This document shows, piece by piece, positions 35,680 through 44,912 of a stretch of DNA of 64,000 nucleotides; within the stretch, counting starts at the first letter, position 1; each line of letters starts with the position of its first letter. A program made the position numbers and the translations under genes. Origin of the DNA: CAMLIZ01 sp036231905 (GTDB lineage: Bacteria > Pseudomonadota > Gammaproteobacteria > Burkholderiales > Burkholderiaceae_C). The stretch spans positions 248,001-312,000 of the forward strand of contig NZ_JAZARE010000005.1 in the NCBI RefSeq assembly GCF_036231905.1, read 5' to 3'. Under the pieces are notes generated by a model that was given only the letters and a program-made list of their open reading frames with translations, ran no database searches and was not told the origin of the DNA.

Positions 35680-38186
35680 GGGCGCTGCTCGCCACACTGA
35701 GCTGGCCCGAGTGGCGGGCGCATCCGTGGCGCCAGGGTGTGGCGCTGCTCGCGCTGGCGCTGGGCGTGGCGCTGGGGTTGTCCGTGCACTTGATCAATGC
35801 CTCGGCGCTGGCCGAGTTCGGCACCGCGACGCGCGCGCTCAACGGCACACCGGACTTCGAGCTGCGCGCGGTGGACGCCGGGGCCTTTGGCGGTGGCGGC
35901 TTCGACGAGGCGCTGTATGCGCGGGTCGCAGCCCATCCGCACGTCGCCGTCGCCAGCCCGGTGATCGAGGCCCGTGCGAGTGCCACCGGGGCCGACGGCA
36001 AGCCGGTGGAACTGCGCGTACTGGGCGTGGACGCTTTTGTGGTGGGCGCCGTGGCGCCCGGCCTCATGCCGCAGCCGGACCCGGCAGCCGAACGCCTGAG
36101 CCTGGTTTCACCCGATGCGGTGTTCCTCAACCCGGCCGCGCGGCGTCTGCTGGCGCGGGACGGCCAGCTCAGCCTGCAGGCGCGCGCAGGCCGGGTCGCC
36201 TTGACGCCGGCGGGCAGCGTCGCAGCCGCCGGCCCACCGCTGGTGGTGTTGGACATCGCGGGAGCGCAGGCGCTGTTCGGCCAACCGGGGCGCATCCACC
36301 GCATCGATGTGCAGCTGCGCGCAGGCGCCGACCGCGCACGGGTGCTCGCCGACCTGCAGCTGCCGGTGCAGGTGCGGGTGGCCCAGCCGGACGAAGCCCA
36401 GGACCGCATGGCGAACTTCTCGCGGGCGTACCGGGTGAACCTGACGGTGCTGTCGCTGGTGGCCCTGTTCACCGGCGCCTTCCTGGTGTTTTCGGTGCAG
36501 GCGCTGGCGGTGGCGCGCCGGGTGCCGCAGTTTGCGCTGCTGGGCGTGTTGGGGCTGTCGGCCGCGGAGCGGCGCCGGCTGGTGCTGGCCGAGGGTGCCC
36601 TGCTGGGCCTGGCTGGCAGTGCGCTCGGGCTGTTGCTGGGAGCGGGCCTGGCGGCGGCGGCCCTGCGCGTGCTGGGGGCTGACCTGGGTGGAGGCTACTT
36701 CCAGGGGCTGGCGCCCACGCTGCACTGGGACTGGAGCGCCGCGCTGGTCTATGGTGCGCTCGGCGTGGCCGCCGCCTTGCTGGGCGCCTGGGTGCCGGCA
36801 CGCCAGGCCGAGCAGCTGGCGCCGGCGCAGGCGCTCAAGGGCCTGGGGCTGGAGGCCGGCCGCCACCTGCCGGGCTGGGCCGGGCCACTGCTGCTGGTGC
36901 TGGCGGTCGGCCTGTCGCTGCTGCCGCCGATGGCGGAGCTGCCGGTGGCGGCCTACCTCGGCGTGGCGCTGGGCCTGCTGGGCGGCATCCTCTGCGTGCC
37001 GGCGGGCGTGGCCTTGCTCGCCCACCTGCTGCCCACGCCCCGCAGTGCGCTCGCCCTGCTGGCGGTGGAGCGCGCGCGCGAGCAGCGGGCCCAGGCCAGC
37101 GTGGCCGTGGCCGGCGTGGTGGCGTCGCTGAGCCTCGGCGTGGCGCTGACCGTGATGGTGGGCAGCTTCCGCACCGCGCTGGACGAATGGTTGCAGCAGT
37201 TGCTCCCGGCGGACCTGTATGTGCGCAGTGCCAGTGGCGCGGACCTCGCGGTGCTGCCCCCTGCCCTGGCCGCCGAGGCCGCCACGCTGCCCGGTGTGGC
37301 CCGGGTGCAGGCGCAGCGGGTGAGTGCGCTGTCACTCGACCCGCACCGCCCGGCGGTGATGCTGCTGGCCCGGCCGCTGCCCGAGGACCCCGCCCGGGCG
37401 CTGCCGCTGGTGGGCCCGTTGGTGCCGGCCGAGGCGGGCAGCGTGCCGGTGTTTGCCAGCGAAGCCTTTGCCAGCCTGTACGAGGCACCCGCCGGCAAGA
37501 CGGTGCAGCTGCCGCTCGGCGCGCAGGGGCACCAGCCGGTGCAGGTGCGTGGTGTGTGGCGCGACTACGCCCGCCAGCATGGCGCGGTGCTGATGGCCCT
37601 GGACGACTACCGCCGCCTCACCGGCGACATGAGCGTCACGGACCTGGCACTGTGGCTGGGACCGGGTGCCGACATCGCGGCGGTGGAAACCGGCCTGCGC
37701 CGCGCCGCCGGCGATGCGCCGCTGGCGCTGGCCACCACCGCCGAGCTGCGGGGCATGTCGATGCGGCTGTTCGACCGCAGCTTCGCCGTCACCACCTACC
37801 TGCAGGCAGTGGCCATCGCGATCGGCCTGGTCGGCATTGCCGCCAGCTTCTCCGCCCAGGTGCTGGCACGCCGCAAGGAATTCGGCATGCTGGCCCACCT
37901 GGGCGTGACCCGGCGCGAGGTGCTGACGCTGGTGGCCGCCGAAGGCGCGGTGTGGACCGGCGCCGGCGCGCTGCTGGGTCTGCTGCTGGGCCTGGGCGTG
38001 AGCGTGGTGCTGGTGCATGTGGTCAACCCGCAGAGTTTTCACTGGACCATGGAGATGACGGTGCCCGTGGCGCGCCTGGCCGCCCTGTGCGGCGCCGTGC
38101 TCGCGGCCGGCACCCTCACCGCGGCCCTGGCCGGCCGGGCCGCCGCGGGACGCGACGTGGCACTGGCGGTGAAGGAGGACTGGTGA
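35676..38186 (+). CDS. FtsX-domain ABC transporter permease, YbbP-like
   Basis: An 836-residue inner-membrane permease with one N-terminal helix, a large periplasmic domain (about 45-245) and two FtsX-type membrane units, each ending in the conserved LA.EG..LG.AG motif (LAEGALLGLAGSALGLLLG and AAEGAVWTGAGALLG). This duplicated layout and length match YbbP. With the upstream ATPase it would form a YbbAP-like machine acting on lipids or other hydrophobic envelope molecules. It overlaps its neighbours by four bases and one base. Confidence 0.9.
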   Translation: MRALLATLSWPEWRAHPWRQGVALLALALGVALGLSVHLINASALAEFGTATRALNGTPDFELRAVDAGAFGGGGFDEALYARVAAHPHVAVASPVIEARASATGADGKPVELRVLGVDAFVVGAVAPGLMPQPDPAAERLSLVSPDAVFLNPAARRLLARDGQLSLQARAGRVALTPAGSVAAAGPPLVVLDIAGAQALFGQPGRIHRIDVQLRAGADRARVLADLQLPVQVRVAQPDEAQDRMANFSRAYRVNLTVLSLVALFTGAFLVFSVQALAVARRVPQFALLGVLGLSAAERRRLVLAEGALLGLAGSALGLLLGAGLAAAALRVLGADLGGGYFQGLAPTLHWDWSAALVYGALGVAAALLGAWVPARQAEQLAPAQALKGLGLEAGRHLPGWAGPLLLVLAVGLSLLPPMAELPVAAYLGVALGLLGGILCVPAGVALLAHLLPTPRSALALLAVERAREQRAQASVAVAGVVASLSLGVALTVMVGSFRTALDEWLQQLLPADLYVRSASGADLAVLPPALAAEAATLPGVARVQAQRVSALSLDPHRPAVMLLARPLPEDPARALPLVGPLVPAEAGSVPVFASEAFASLYEAPAGKTVQLPLGAQGHQPVQVRGVWRDYARQHGAVLMALDDYRRLTGDMSVTDLALWLGPGADIAAVETGLRRAAGDAPLALATTAELRGMSMRLFDRSFAVTTYLQAVAIAIGLVGIAASFSAQVLARRKEFGMLAHLGVTRREVLTLVAAEGAVWTGAGALLGLLLGLGVSVVLVHVVNPQSFHWTMEMTVPVARLAALCGAVLAAGTLTAALAGRAAAGRDVALAVKEDW

Positions 38187-39274
38187 TGAAGCGGCGCCAC
38201 TGGCTGCTGTATGCGCTGGCCGCGCGCCCGCTGTGCACGGCCGCCGCGGTGGACGATGCACAGGGGGTGACGCGGCGGGCGCTCGCCTTCCCGCGCGACC
38301 ACGGCGCCCACCCCGAGACCCGCACCGAGTGGTGGTATGTCACCGGCCGCCTGCAGGCCGAACGCAGCGCCGACGTGTTCGGTTTCCAGGTCACCTTCTT
38401 CCGCTCGCGCACCGACGTGCCGGCTGACCACCCGAGCCGCTTTGCCGCGCGCCAGCTGCTGTTCGCACACGCTGCACTCAGCGACCTGCCGCTGCGCCGA
38501 CTGCGCCATGACCAGCGCATCGCACGCGAAGGCTTCGGCATTGCGCAGGCCGCGCGCGAGGACACGGGGCTGGTGCTGCGCGATTGGAAACTCTCGCGCC
38601 AGGCCGCCGGCCGCTACCGCGCCGAGGTGGCCAGCGACTCCGCCGGCTTCGCCTTGCGGCTGGACCTCACGCCCACGCAGCCGCTGCTGCTGCAAGGCGA
38701 CGCTGGTTACTCCCGCAAGGGGCCGCTCGAAACACAAGCCAGCCACTACTACAGCCAGCCGCAGCTTCAGGTGGCCGGCGAGCTGCGCCGCGACGGCCGC
38801 ACCCAGGCCGTGGCCGGCACCGCCTGGCTGGACCACGAATGGAGCGACACCCTGATGCCGCCCGACGCTGTCGGCTGGGACTGGATCGGCATGAACCTGG
38901 ACGATGGCGGCGCGCTCACCGCGTTTCGCCTGCGCCGCCCGGAGGGCAGCGGCCTGTGGAGCGGCGGCAGCCTGCGCCGCCCCGGCGCCGCGGCGCAGGC
39001 CTTCGAAGGCCCGCAGGCGGTGCGCTTCACACCGCTGCGGCACTGGACCAGCCCCGCCAGCGGCGTGACCTATCCGGTGCAGTGGCGGGTGGAGTCCCCC
39101 GCGGGCAGCCATGAGGTGCGTGCGCTGCTGGACGCGCAGGAGCTGGACAGCCGGGCCAGCACCGGCAGCATCTACTGGGAAGGCCTGTCCGAACTGGTCG
39201 ACGCCAACACCGGCCGGCGCCTGGGCCAGGGGTACCTCGAGATGACCGGCTACGCGGGCGCGTTGCGGCTCTAG
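38186..39274 (+). CDS. AttH/CrtC-family lipocalin-like protein
   Basis: A 362-residue exported or periplasmic protein of the AttH/hydroxyneurosporene-synthase-like family (tandem lipocalin folds). Signatures are FPRDHGAHPETRTEWWYVTG, FGFQVTFFRSRT, TAWLDHEWSD and GWDWIGMNLDDGGALTAFRLR. The family is often annotated carotenoid 1,2-hydratase, but nothing here points to carotenoids. AGGAGG seven bases ahead marks ATG 38186, which overlaps the permease stop by one base. An ABC exporter plus AttH pair is a recurring arrangement and suggests handling of a lipid. Confidence 0.88.
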   Translation: MKRRHWLLYALAARPLCTAAAVDDAQGVTRRALAFPRDHGAHPETRTEWWYVTGRLQAERSADVFGFQVTFFRSRTDVPADHPSRFAARQLLFAHAALSDLPLRRLRHDQRIAREGFGIAQAAREDTGLVLRDWKLSRQAAGRYRAEVASDSAGFALRLDLTPTQPLLLQGDAGYSRKGPLETQASHYYSQPQLQVAGELRRDGRTQAVAGTAWLDHEWSDTLMPPDAVGWDWIGMNLDDGGALTAFRLRRPEGSGLWSGGSLRRPGAAAQAFEGPQAVRFTPLRHWTSPASGVTYPVQWRVESPAGSHEVRALLDAQELDSRASTGSIYWEGLSELVDANTGRRLGQGYLEMTGYAGALRL

Positions 39275-39414
39275 CGGGCGGTGTAGGCATCGCCCTGCAC
39301 CGGGTTGCGCTGGCTGCTGGCAGCCGCGACAAGGGGGTTTCCCTAAAGTTCCCTCATCGCAGCCCGGGAGTTTCCCGGTGCTCGCCCGACCCGACAAACA
39401 CGACAGGACCTTGT

Positions 39415-40050
39415 TTGAACGCCGCACCCTGGATCACCGCTGCCGCCCTGCTGCTCACCTGCGCCTCGCAGGCCGCGGCGCCGGTGACGCCAGTGCGCAG
39501 CATGGACCCGCAGCGCCTGGCCGGCACCTGGTACGAGGTGGCCCGGCTGCCCGACCTGCGGCAGGCCACGTGCGCCAGCGACGTCACCGCGCATTTCGAG
39601 CTGCGCCAGGGCGACCGGCTCAAGGTCACTCAGACCTGCCGCACGCCCACCGGCCGGCTGGAGACCGACGTAGGCCTGGCGCGGCCCGACACGCAGGACG
39701 TGCGCCACGCCGCGCGCTGGAAGGTCTCCTTCCTGCCCCGCTGGCTGCAATGGCTGCCGGTGGGCCAGGGCGACCTGTGGGTCGTGATGCTGGACCCCGC
39801 TTACCGTTTTGCAGTGATCAGCGAACCGACACGCCAGCACCTGTGGGTGATGTCGCGCTCGCCGAAGCTGCCGGCCGAGGACCTCGGCCGCATCGTGGAC
39901 CGGCTCACCGCCGATGGCTATCCGACGCGGCAGCTCACGCTGACGCGCCAGTCCGCCGTCGTGCGGGAGATCGGTCCGGACCAGGCCGTGCCCTTCACGG
40001 GTCGGCCGCGGCTGATCGTGCGGCAGGCCGCCGCGCGCAACGCCGCTTAA
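39415..40050 (+). CDS. blc: Lipocalin, Blc-like
   Basis: A 211-residue lipocalin with a signal peptide (ITAAALLLTCASQAAA) and the fold signature LAGTWYEVARLP. Blc-type lipocalins bind lysophospholipids or fatty acids at the outer membrane. The signal has no clear lipobox (no LxGC before a Cys), so it may be soluble in the periplasm rather than a lipoprotein. The start is a TTG (39415) with AGGA six bases ahead; no ATG is available. It lies 140 bases after the AttH-like gene and 20 before the BON lipoprotein. Confidence 0.85.
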   Translation: MNAAPWITAAALLLTCASQAAAPVTPVRSMDPQRLAGTWYEVARLPDLRQATCASDVTAHFELRQGDRLKVTQTCRTPTGRLETDVGLARPDTQDVRHAARWKVSFLPRWLQWLPVGQGDLWVVMLDPAYRFAVISEPTRQHLWVMSRSPKLPAEDLGRIVDRLTADGYPTRQLTLTRQSAVVREIGPDQAVPFTGRPRLIVRQAAARNAA

Positions 40051-40070
40051 CCGTGAAAGGAGCTCTCACC

Positions 40071-40520
40071 ATGAAGCAAGAACTCAACACCCTGACCCGC
40101 CCCGCCGCCCTGGCGGCCGCCATCGCCATGGCCTTCTCGCTGGCCGCCTGCAACCGCGCTGGCGACGACCGCACCGCCGGCCAGAAGGTGGACGCCGCCG
40201 TCGAGCAGACCCGCTCGGCCACCGACAACGCCAAGCAAGAGGCCAGCACCGCCGCCACCGACATCAAGAACGACACCAAGGCCGTGGCCAACGAGGCCAG
40301 CGACAAGGTGGCCGACGCTGCCATCACCGCCTCGGTGAATGCCGACCTGGCCAAGGACAGCGACCTGTCGGCCCTGAAGATCAACGTGGACACCAACAAC
40401 GGCCACGTCACCCTGCACGGCAGCGCCCCCAGCGAGGAGGCCAAGCAGCGCGCCACCAAGCTGGCGAGCAACGTCAAGGGTGTGACCAGCGTGGACAACG
40501 AGCTGTCGATCCAGAAGTGA
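40071..40520 (+). CDS. BON-domain lipoprotein
   Basis: A 149-residue lipoprotein. The signal ends in the lipobox SLAAC with C27. A 45-residue Ala/Lys/Asp-rich helical stretch (VEQTRSATDNAKQEASTAATDIKNDTKAVANEASDKV; first half VEQTRSATDNAKQEAST) is followed by one BON domain (DLSALKINVDTNNGHVTLHGSAPSEEAK...). Like OsmY and similar proteins it is likely an envelope-stress factor in the periplasm. AAAGGAG precedes ATG 40071. A terminator follows. Confidence 0.9.
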   Translation: MKQELNTLTRPAALAAAIAMAFSLAACNRAGDDRTAGQKVDAAVEQTRSATDNAKQEASTAATDIKNDTKAVANEASDKVADAAITASVNADLAKDSDLSALKINVDTNNGHVTLHGSAPSEEAKQRATKLASNVKGVTSVDNELSIQK

Positions 40521-40577
40521 TCGGCTGACGATTCCGCGGACCGGTTCAGCCCCAGTGCGGCTGCGCAGGTGCGGTGC

Positions 40578-40608
40578 GGCGTGGCGCCCAGCGGCCCACG
40601 CCGTTTTT
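40578..40608 (+). terminator. Likely terminator after the BON lipoprotein
   Basis: A GGCGTGG stem pairs with CCACGCC across an 11-base loop and is followed by GTTTTT. It lies 58 bases after the BON stop. Confidence 0.55.
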
Positions 40609-40644
40609 CATGGGCGCCCGGGCGCCACGTGACGGGTTGCCTGT

Positions 40645-41898
40645 GTGCGACCATCGCCTGCGACACCGCACGCGCTTCCCGCCTTGACCGCTTCCGCCCT
40701 CTTCGCCCACCCCTCCTTCATTCGTTTCTGGGCCGGCCGGCTGGCCGGCACCATGGCCAGCCAGATGCTGATGGTGGCCGTGGGCTGGCAGATGTATGAA
40801 CTCACCGGCAGCGCCTGGGACCTGGGCCTGGTGGGGCTGTACCAGTTCGTGCCCGCGCTGGCGCTCACGCTGGTGTCCGGCCATGTGGCCGACCGCTACG
40901 ACCGCCGCCGCGTGGTGGCCGCGGCCCTCGCCTTGCAGACCCTGGCCGCCTTGCTGCTGGTGCTGGCCACCGGCCAGGGCTGGGCGAGCCGGTCGCTGAT
41001 CCTGGGTGTGTCCTTCGGGCTGGGCGTGGCCAAGGCCTTCCAGATGACATCGCAGGCCGCGCTGGCGCCGCTGCTGGTGCCGGCGGCGCTGCTGCCACGT
41101 GCGCTCGCATTCAATTCCGCCGGCATGCAGGTGGCCATCATCGGTGGCCCGGCCTTGGGCGGCCTGATCTATGCGCTGGGCGCGGCAGTGGTGTACGCGG
41201 TGTGCGCGGCGCTGTTCGTCGCCGGCACCGTGCTGATGCTGAGCGTGCGGCACGAACACGCCCCCGGCCCGCGTGCGCCGGTGACACTGGACACGCTGTT
41301 CGCCGGCGTGCGCTTCATCTGGCAGCGGCCGGCGGTGCTGGGCGCGATCTCGCTGGACCTGTTCGCGGTGCTTCTGGGTGGCGCGACGGCGCTGCTGCCG
41401 ATCTTTGCGCGCGACATCCTGCATGTGGGGCCCTGGGGCCTGGGCCTGCTGCGTGGCGCGCCGGCAGTGGGCGCGCTCGTGATGTCGGTGGTGCTGGCAC
41501 GCTGGGCCATCCAGCGGCGCGTGGGCCATGTGTTGTTCGCTTCAGTGGCGGTCTATGGCATCGCCACACTGGTGTTCGGCGTGTCGACGGTCTTCTGGCT
41601 GTCCTTCGCGGCCTTGTTCGTGGCCGGTGCAGCCGACATGGTGAGCGTCGTGATCCGGCAGTCGCTGGTGCAGTTGGACACGCCCGACGAGATGCGTGGC
41701 CGTGTGAGTGCGGTGAACTCGGTATTCATCGGTGCGAGCAACCAGCTGGGTGAGTTCGAGTCCGGCGCCACCGCAGCGTTGCTGGGGCCAGTGGGCTCGG
41801 TGTTGCTGGGCGGCGCAGGCACCTTGCTGGTGGTGGTGCTGTGGATGCGCTGGTTCCCGCAGCTGGCGCAGCGGCAGCAGTTGACCGAGGCGCGTTAG
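40645..41898 (+). CDS. MFS transporter, EntS-like
   Basis: A 417-residue inner-membrane protein of the MFS_3/EntS group with about 12 hydrophobic segments: FAHPSFIRFWAGRLAGTMASQMLMVAVGWQMYELTGSAWDLGLVGL at the start (core MVAVGWQMYELTGSAWDLGL) and a GHVADRYDRRRV loop. E. coli EntS exports enterobactin, but no siderophore genes are present here. The start is uncertain: GTG 40645 is the longest, TTG 40684 begins just before the conserved part, and neither has a good ribosome site. The stop overlaps the convergent phosphoesterase stop by four bases. Confidence 0.87.
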   Translation: MRPSPATPHALPALTASALFAHPSFIRFWAGRLAGTMASQMLMVAVGWQMYELTGSAWDLGLVGLYQFVPALALTLVSGHVADRYDRRRVVAAALALQTLAALLLVLATGQGWASRSLILGVSFGLGVAKAFQMTSQAALAPLLVPAALLPRALAFNSAGMQVAIIGGPALGGLIYALGAAVVYAVCAALFVAGTVLMLSVRHEHAPGPRAPVTLDTLFAGVRFIWQRPAVLGAISLDLFAVLLGGATALLPIFARDILHVGPWGLGLLRGAPAVGALVMSVVLARWAIQRRVGHVLFASVAVYGIATLVFGVSTVFWLSFAALFVAGAADMVSVVIRQSLVQLDTPDEMRGRVSAVNSVFIGASNQLGEFESGATAALLGPVGSVLLGGAGTLLVVVLWMRWFPQLAQRQQLTEAR

Positions 41899-42353
41899 AT
41901 CGCCAGCGCAACGATGCGGGCCCGCACCAACGGGCCCTCCACGACCAGCTCCGCCACCGTCACCGGCAGCTTGAAGCGCCGCGGGCCGGCACTGCCCGGG
42001 TTGACGTAGAGCACACCATTGCGCTGCTGCACCAGCGGGCGATGCGAATGGCCTGACACGACCACGCGGATGCCCGCCGCGGCGGGGTCGATATCCAGCT
42101 CCTTGAGGTCATGGAGCACGTGCAACCGCCAGTCCGCCATCAGCACCGTTTCCGTGGCTGCGATCCCCTGGGCCCACGGCGCTCTGTCGTTGTTGCCACG
42201 CACCGCCGTCAGCGGCGCCAGCTCACGCAATGCCGCCAGGATTTGCGGCCCGCCGATGTCGCCGGCGTGGACGATGTGGTCACTGCCACGCAGGGCCTCC
42301 AGCGCCTGCGGGCGCAGCAGGCCATGGGTGTCGGAGATGAGGCCGATGCGCAT
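41895..42353 (-). CDS. YfcE-like metallophosphoesterase
   Basis: A 152-residue calcineurin-like phosphoesterase with the metal motifs DTHG, GDIGG, GNND and GHSHRP. This size and pattern match YfcE, a cytoplasmic phosphodiesterase active on model substrates; the natural substrate is not settled. ATG 42353 was chosen; a GTG lies one codon upstream. Confidence 0.9.
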   Translation of the reverse strand: MRIGLISDTHGLLRPQALEALRGSDHIVHAGDIGGPQILAALRELAPLTAVRGNNDRAPWAQGIAATETVLMADWRLHVLHDLKELDIDPAAAGIRVVVSGHSHRPLVQQRNGVLYVNPGSAGPRRFKLPVTVAELVVEGPLVRARIVALAI

Positions 42354-42428
42354 CACAGGCGGTGCGTGCCATGCATCCGCTGGTGCAGCCTGCAGGCGCG
42401 CAAGCGCTGGACACCGCCCATCGCGCCC

Positions 42429-43550
42429 TCACCCGCCCTCGAAGCGCACGCACTGCTGGCGCACCACTTCGGGCAGGAACTGCTGTTCGCGCTGGATGTC
42501 GCGCAGCCAGGCCGCATCGCTGCCCAGCGGGTCGCGCAGCATGTCCAGCAGGTAGTGCAGGCCTTCCTCGGCGCCCAGCTCCACGGCATGCGCGCCCACG
42601 CGGTGGATGGTCTCGCGGATCAGCTCGCGCAGCGGCCGGTGTTCGGCGCTGATCGGGTCCACCACCTCGCCGTCCAGCCCGAAGCGGCAGGCCTGGAAGC
42701 GGTTGTAGGTGTAGACCAGGTAGTCGTCCTCCTGCGGCTGGAAGGGCCGCTCGGTCATCAGCCAGCGCGCCACGCACTGCAGGTACGACGCGATGGCTGC
42801 GGCCTTTTCCACCGTGAGCGGCGTGTCCATCACCCGCACCTCGATCGTGCCGAATTCGGGCTTGGGGCGGATGTCCCAGTAGAAGTCCTTCATCGAGGTG
42901 ACCACGCCGGTGTGGTGCATCTTGTCGAAGAAGACCTTGAAATCATCCCAGGTGAGCAGGAACGGCGCACGGCCTGAGAGCGGAAACGCGAACACCGAAT
43001 TGAGCCGCGCAGACTGGAAGCCGGTGTCATACCCCTGGATGTAGGGGCTGGAGGCCGACAGCGCGATCACATGCGGCACGAAGCGCGACATCGCGTGCAG
43101 CAGCCACAGCGCCTCGTCGGCATTCGGGCAGCCGATGTGCACATGCTGGCCGAACACGGTGAACTGCTTGGAGAGATAACCGTACAGCTCCGACACCTGG
43201 CGAAAGCGCGGTGTGTCAAAGATGCGGCGCCGGCTCCAGTCCTGGAAGGCATGCGTGCCGCCGCCGGCCAGGCGCAGGTCGAGCTGGCCGGCGCAATCGA
43301 CCAGGGCATCGCGCACCTCGCGCAGCTGTTCGATCACCATCGCGTGGTTGGTGCAGATGCCCGTGGACAGCTCGATCATGCTGCTGGTGATCTCCGGCTT
43401 CACGTCGGCCATCAGCTTGCGCTTTTCGATCAGGCGCAGCAGGTCGGCGGCGCCGGAGGTGAGGTCGTAATCGTGCGAATTGACGATCTGCAGCTCCAAC
43501 TCGACACCGAGCGTGAAGGAGTCGGAGGAGGCGAAGGTTTCTAGACTCAT
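42429..43550 (-). CDS. YbdK family carboxylate-amine ligase
   Basis: A 373-residue ATP-dependent carboxylate-amine ligase of the glutamate-cysteine ligase type 2 (GCS2) family. Signatures are FTLGVELELQIV, KPEITSSMIELSTG, FGQHVHIGCPNADEAL and FGTIEVRVMDTPLTVEKAA. YbdK of E. coli has weak gamma-glutamylcysteine synthetase activity; the true role is unclear. The stop is 75 bases from the phosphoesterase gene start on the same strand. Confidence 0.92.
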   Translation of the reverse strand: MSLETFASSDSFTLGVELELQIVNSHDYDLTSGAADLLRLIEKRKLMADVKPEITSSMIELSTGICTNHAMVIEQLREVRDALVDCAGQLDLRLAGGGTHAFQDWSRRRIFDTPRFRQVSELYGYLSKQFTVFGQHVHIGCPNADEALWLLHAMSRFVPHVIALSASSPYIQGYDTGFQSARLNSVFAFPLSGRAPFLLTWDDFKVFFDKMHHTGVVTSMKDFYWDIRPKPEFGTIEVRVMDTPLTVEKAAAIASYLQCVARWLMTERPFQPQEDDYLVYTYNRFQACRFGLDGEVVDPISAEHRPLRELIRETIHRVGAHAVELGAEEGLHYLLDMLRDPLGSDAAWLRDIQREQQFLPEVVRQQCVRFEGG

Positions 43551-43616
43551 GGATGTTCGTTCGGGGTGCGGTGCGCTGCAAAGGCGTGGGCGGGCATCGA
43601 GCTCATGAAGACAGCC

Positions 43617-44825
43617 TCACGCATGAGCATCGGCCTCACCCGCGAAGCGCAATCCATACAGCAACACCAGCGGTCCCGCCAGCTCGACCAGTGCAATGGC
43701 GGCCAGCAGCAAAGGCATCAGCACCGCGCCCGGTTCCGGGTGCGCAGCCGCGAAGTCCAGCCCGATCAACCAGCCGGTCGCCGACAACGGCAAGGTGCCC
43801 GCCACCAGGCAGCCGGCCTGGCGCCATGACAGGCCGCTAGGGCGCGCAAGCACCGCCACCGCCACACCCTTGGCAGCCAGGCGCACCAGCAGCAGCACCG
43901 CTGCGATTCCACCGGCCAGCAGCACCATGTTGAGCGAGCCGGCCGAACTCACGGCCACGAACAGCACCAGCACCAGCACGCCGCCGGCGGTGCCGAAGTG
44001 GCGCGGCCACACCCAGGGCCGCTCGCTGCGGTTGCGCAGCCACAGGCCGGCCAGCAGCGGCACCAGCAAGGTGGACAGTTGCAGGGTCTTGGCGACCACC
44101 AGCGCCAGCAGCACGCAGCCCAGCAGCAGCACGGTGGAGTTTTCGTTGCGCAGGTCCAGGCGCCGCGCGATCGTCGCGATCGCGCTGCCCAACAAGGCGC
44201 CCAGCAGCAGCGAGCCGGCAAAGGACACCAGCGTGGGCAGCAGCGTGTGCTCCCAGCTCGCAGGTTCGCTGAGCACCAGCCCGGCGCTCAGCAGCTTGGC
44301 GGCCAGCAAGGCGTACAGCGTGTTGAGCGTGCTCAATACGATCAACCGCTCGGTCACCTGCCCCGCGGCACCCGACTCGCCCACCACCCGCAACACAACC
44401 GCGGGTGACACGCTCATCGCCACCACGGCAAAGGCGGCGGCCGCGCGCGATTCAATGCCCAGGAACAGGCCGGTGCTGTACACCGCGACGCCTGACAGCA
44501 GCGCTTCCAGCAGGCTGGTGGCCAGCAGGCGCTGGTTACGCCGCAGCCAGCGCAGGTTCACGCGCGCACCGGTCTCGAACAACAACAGGGCCAGCGCCAC
44601 GTCGATCGCCAGCCGCAGCGACGGCTCGCTGCCCTTGGCGCCGATGTTGCCCACGGCCAGCACGCTGCCTATCGCGCAGTAGCCGATCAGGCGCGGCCAG
44701 CGCAGCAGGCGCCATGCGGCCTCGCCCAGCAGGGCAGCGAGCACGAGCAGCAGCGCCACACCCATCAAGGTGTCGGTGCGCAGCGCCCAGGGACGCGTGA
44801 TCAGCGACCACAGCGCATCGGTCAT
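43617..44825 (-). CDS. Cation:proton antiporter, CPA2 family
   Basis: A 402-residue membrane protein with about 11-12 hydrophobic segments and the Na+/H+ exchanger domain order (FETGARVNLRWLRRN, then AAAAFAVVAMSVSPAVVLRVVGE). It lacks the C-terminal TrkA-N domain of KefB/KefC, so it is a membrane-only member. The ion is unknown. ATG 44825 has no strong ribosome site. A hairpin lies 25 bases upstream. Confidence 0.85.
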   Translation of the reverse strand: MTDALWSLITRPWALRTDTLMGVALLLVLAALLGEAAWRLLRWPRLIGYCAIGSVLAVGNIGAKGSEPSLRLAIDVALALLLFETGARVNLRWLRRNQRLLATSLLEALLSGVAVYSTGLFLGIESRAAAAFAVVAMSVSPAVVLRVVGESGAAGQVTERLIVLSTLNTLYALLAAKLLSAGLVLSEPASWEHTLLPTLVSFAGSLLLGALLGSAIATIARRLDLRNENSTVLLLGCVLLALVVAKTLQLSTLLVPLLAGLWLRNRSERPWVWPRHFGTAGGVLVLVLFVAVSSAGSLNMVLLAGGIAAVLLLVRLAAKGVAVAVLARPSGLSWRQAGCLVAGTLPLSATGWLIGLDFAAAHPEPGAVLMPLLLAAIALVELAGPLVLLYGLRFAGEADAHA

Positions 44826-44849
44826 TCAGAACCCCCTCGTGTTTGTTTA

Positions 44850-44867
44850 GGACCTGTTGACAGGTCC
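44850..44867 (-). terminator. Small hairpin between S10 peptidase and antiporter genes
   Basis: A perfect seven-base-pair stem GGACCTG/CAGGTCC with a TTGA loop. On the minus strand it lies about 45 bases after the S10 peptidase stop. No T tract follows, so it could be a weak terminator or a leader structure of the antiporter gene. Confidence 0.35.
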
Positions 44868-44912
44868 TCGGAGAAAACCGCGGAGGATGCGGCACTTGGC
44901 GTGCCTGAGGGG

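Noticed and set aside
38186..39274. Carotenoid 1,2-hydratase in a carotenoid pathway
   Set aside because: The protein is in the CrtC-related AttH family, but no crt genes are nearby and its partners are an ABC exporter, so a carotenoid role is not supported.
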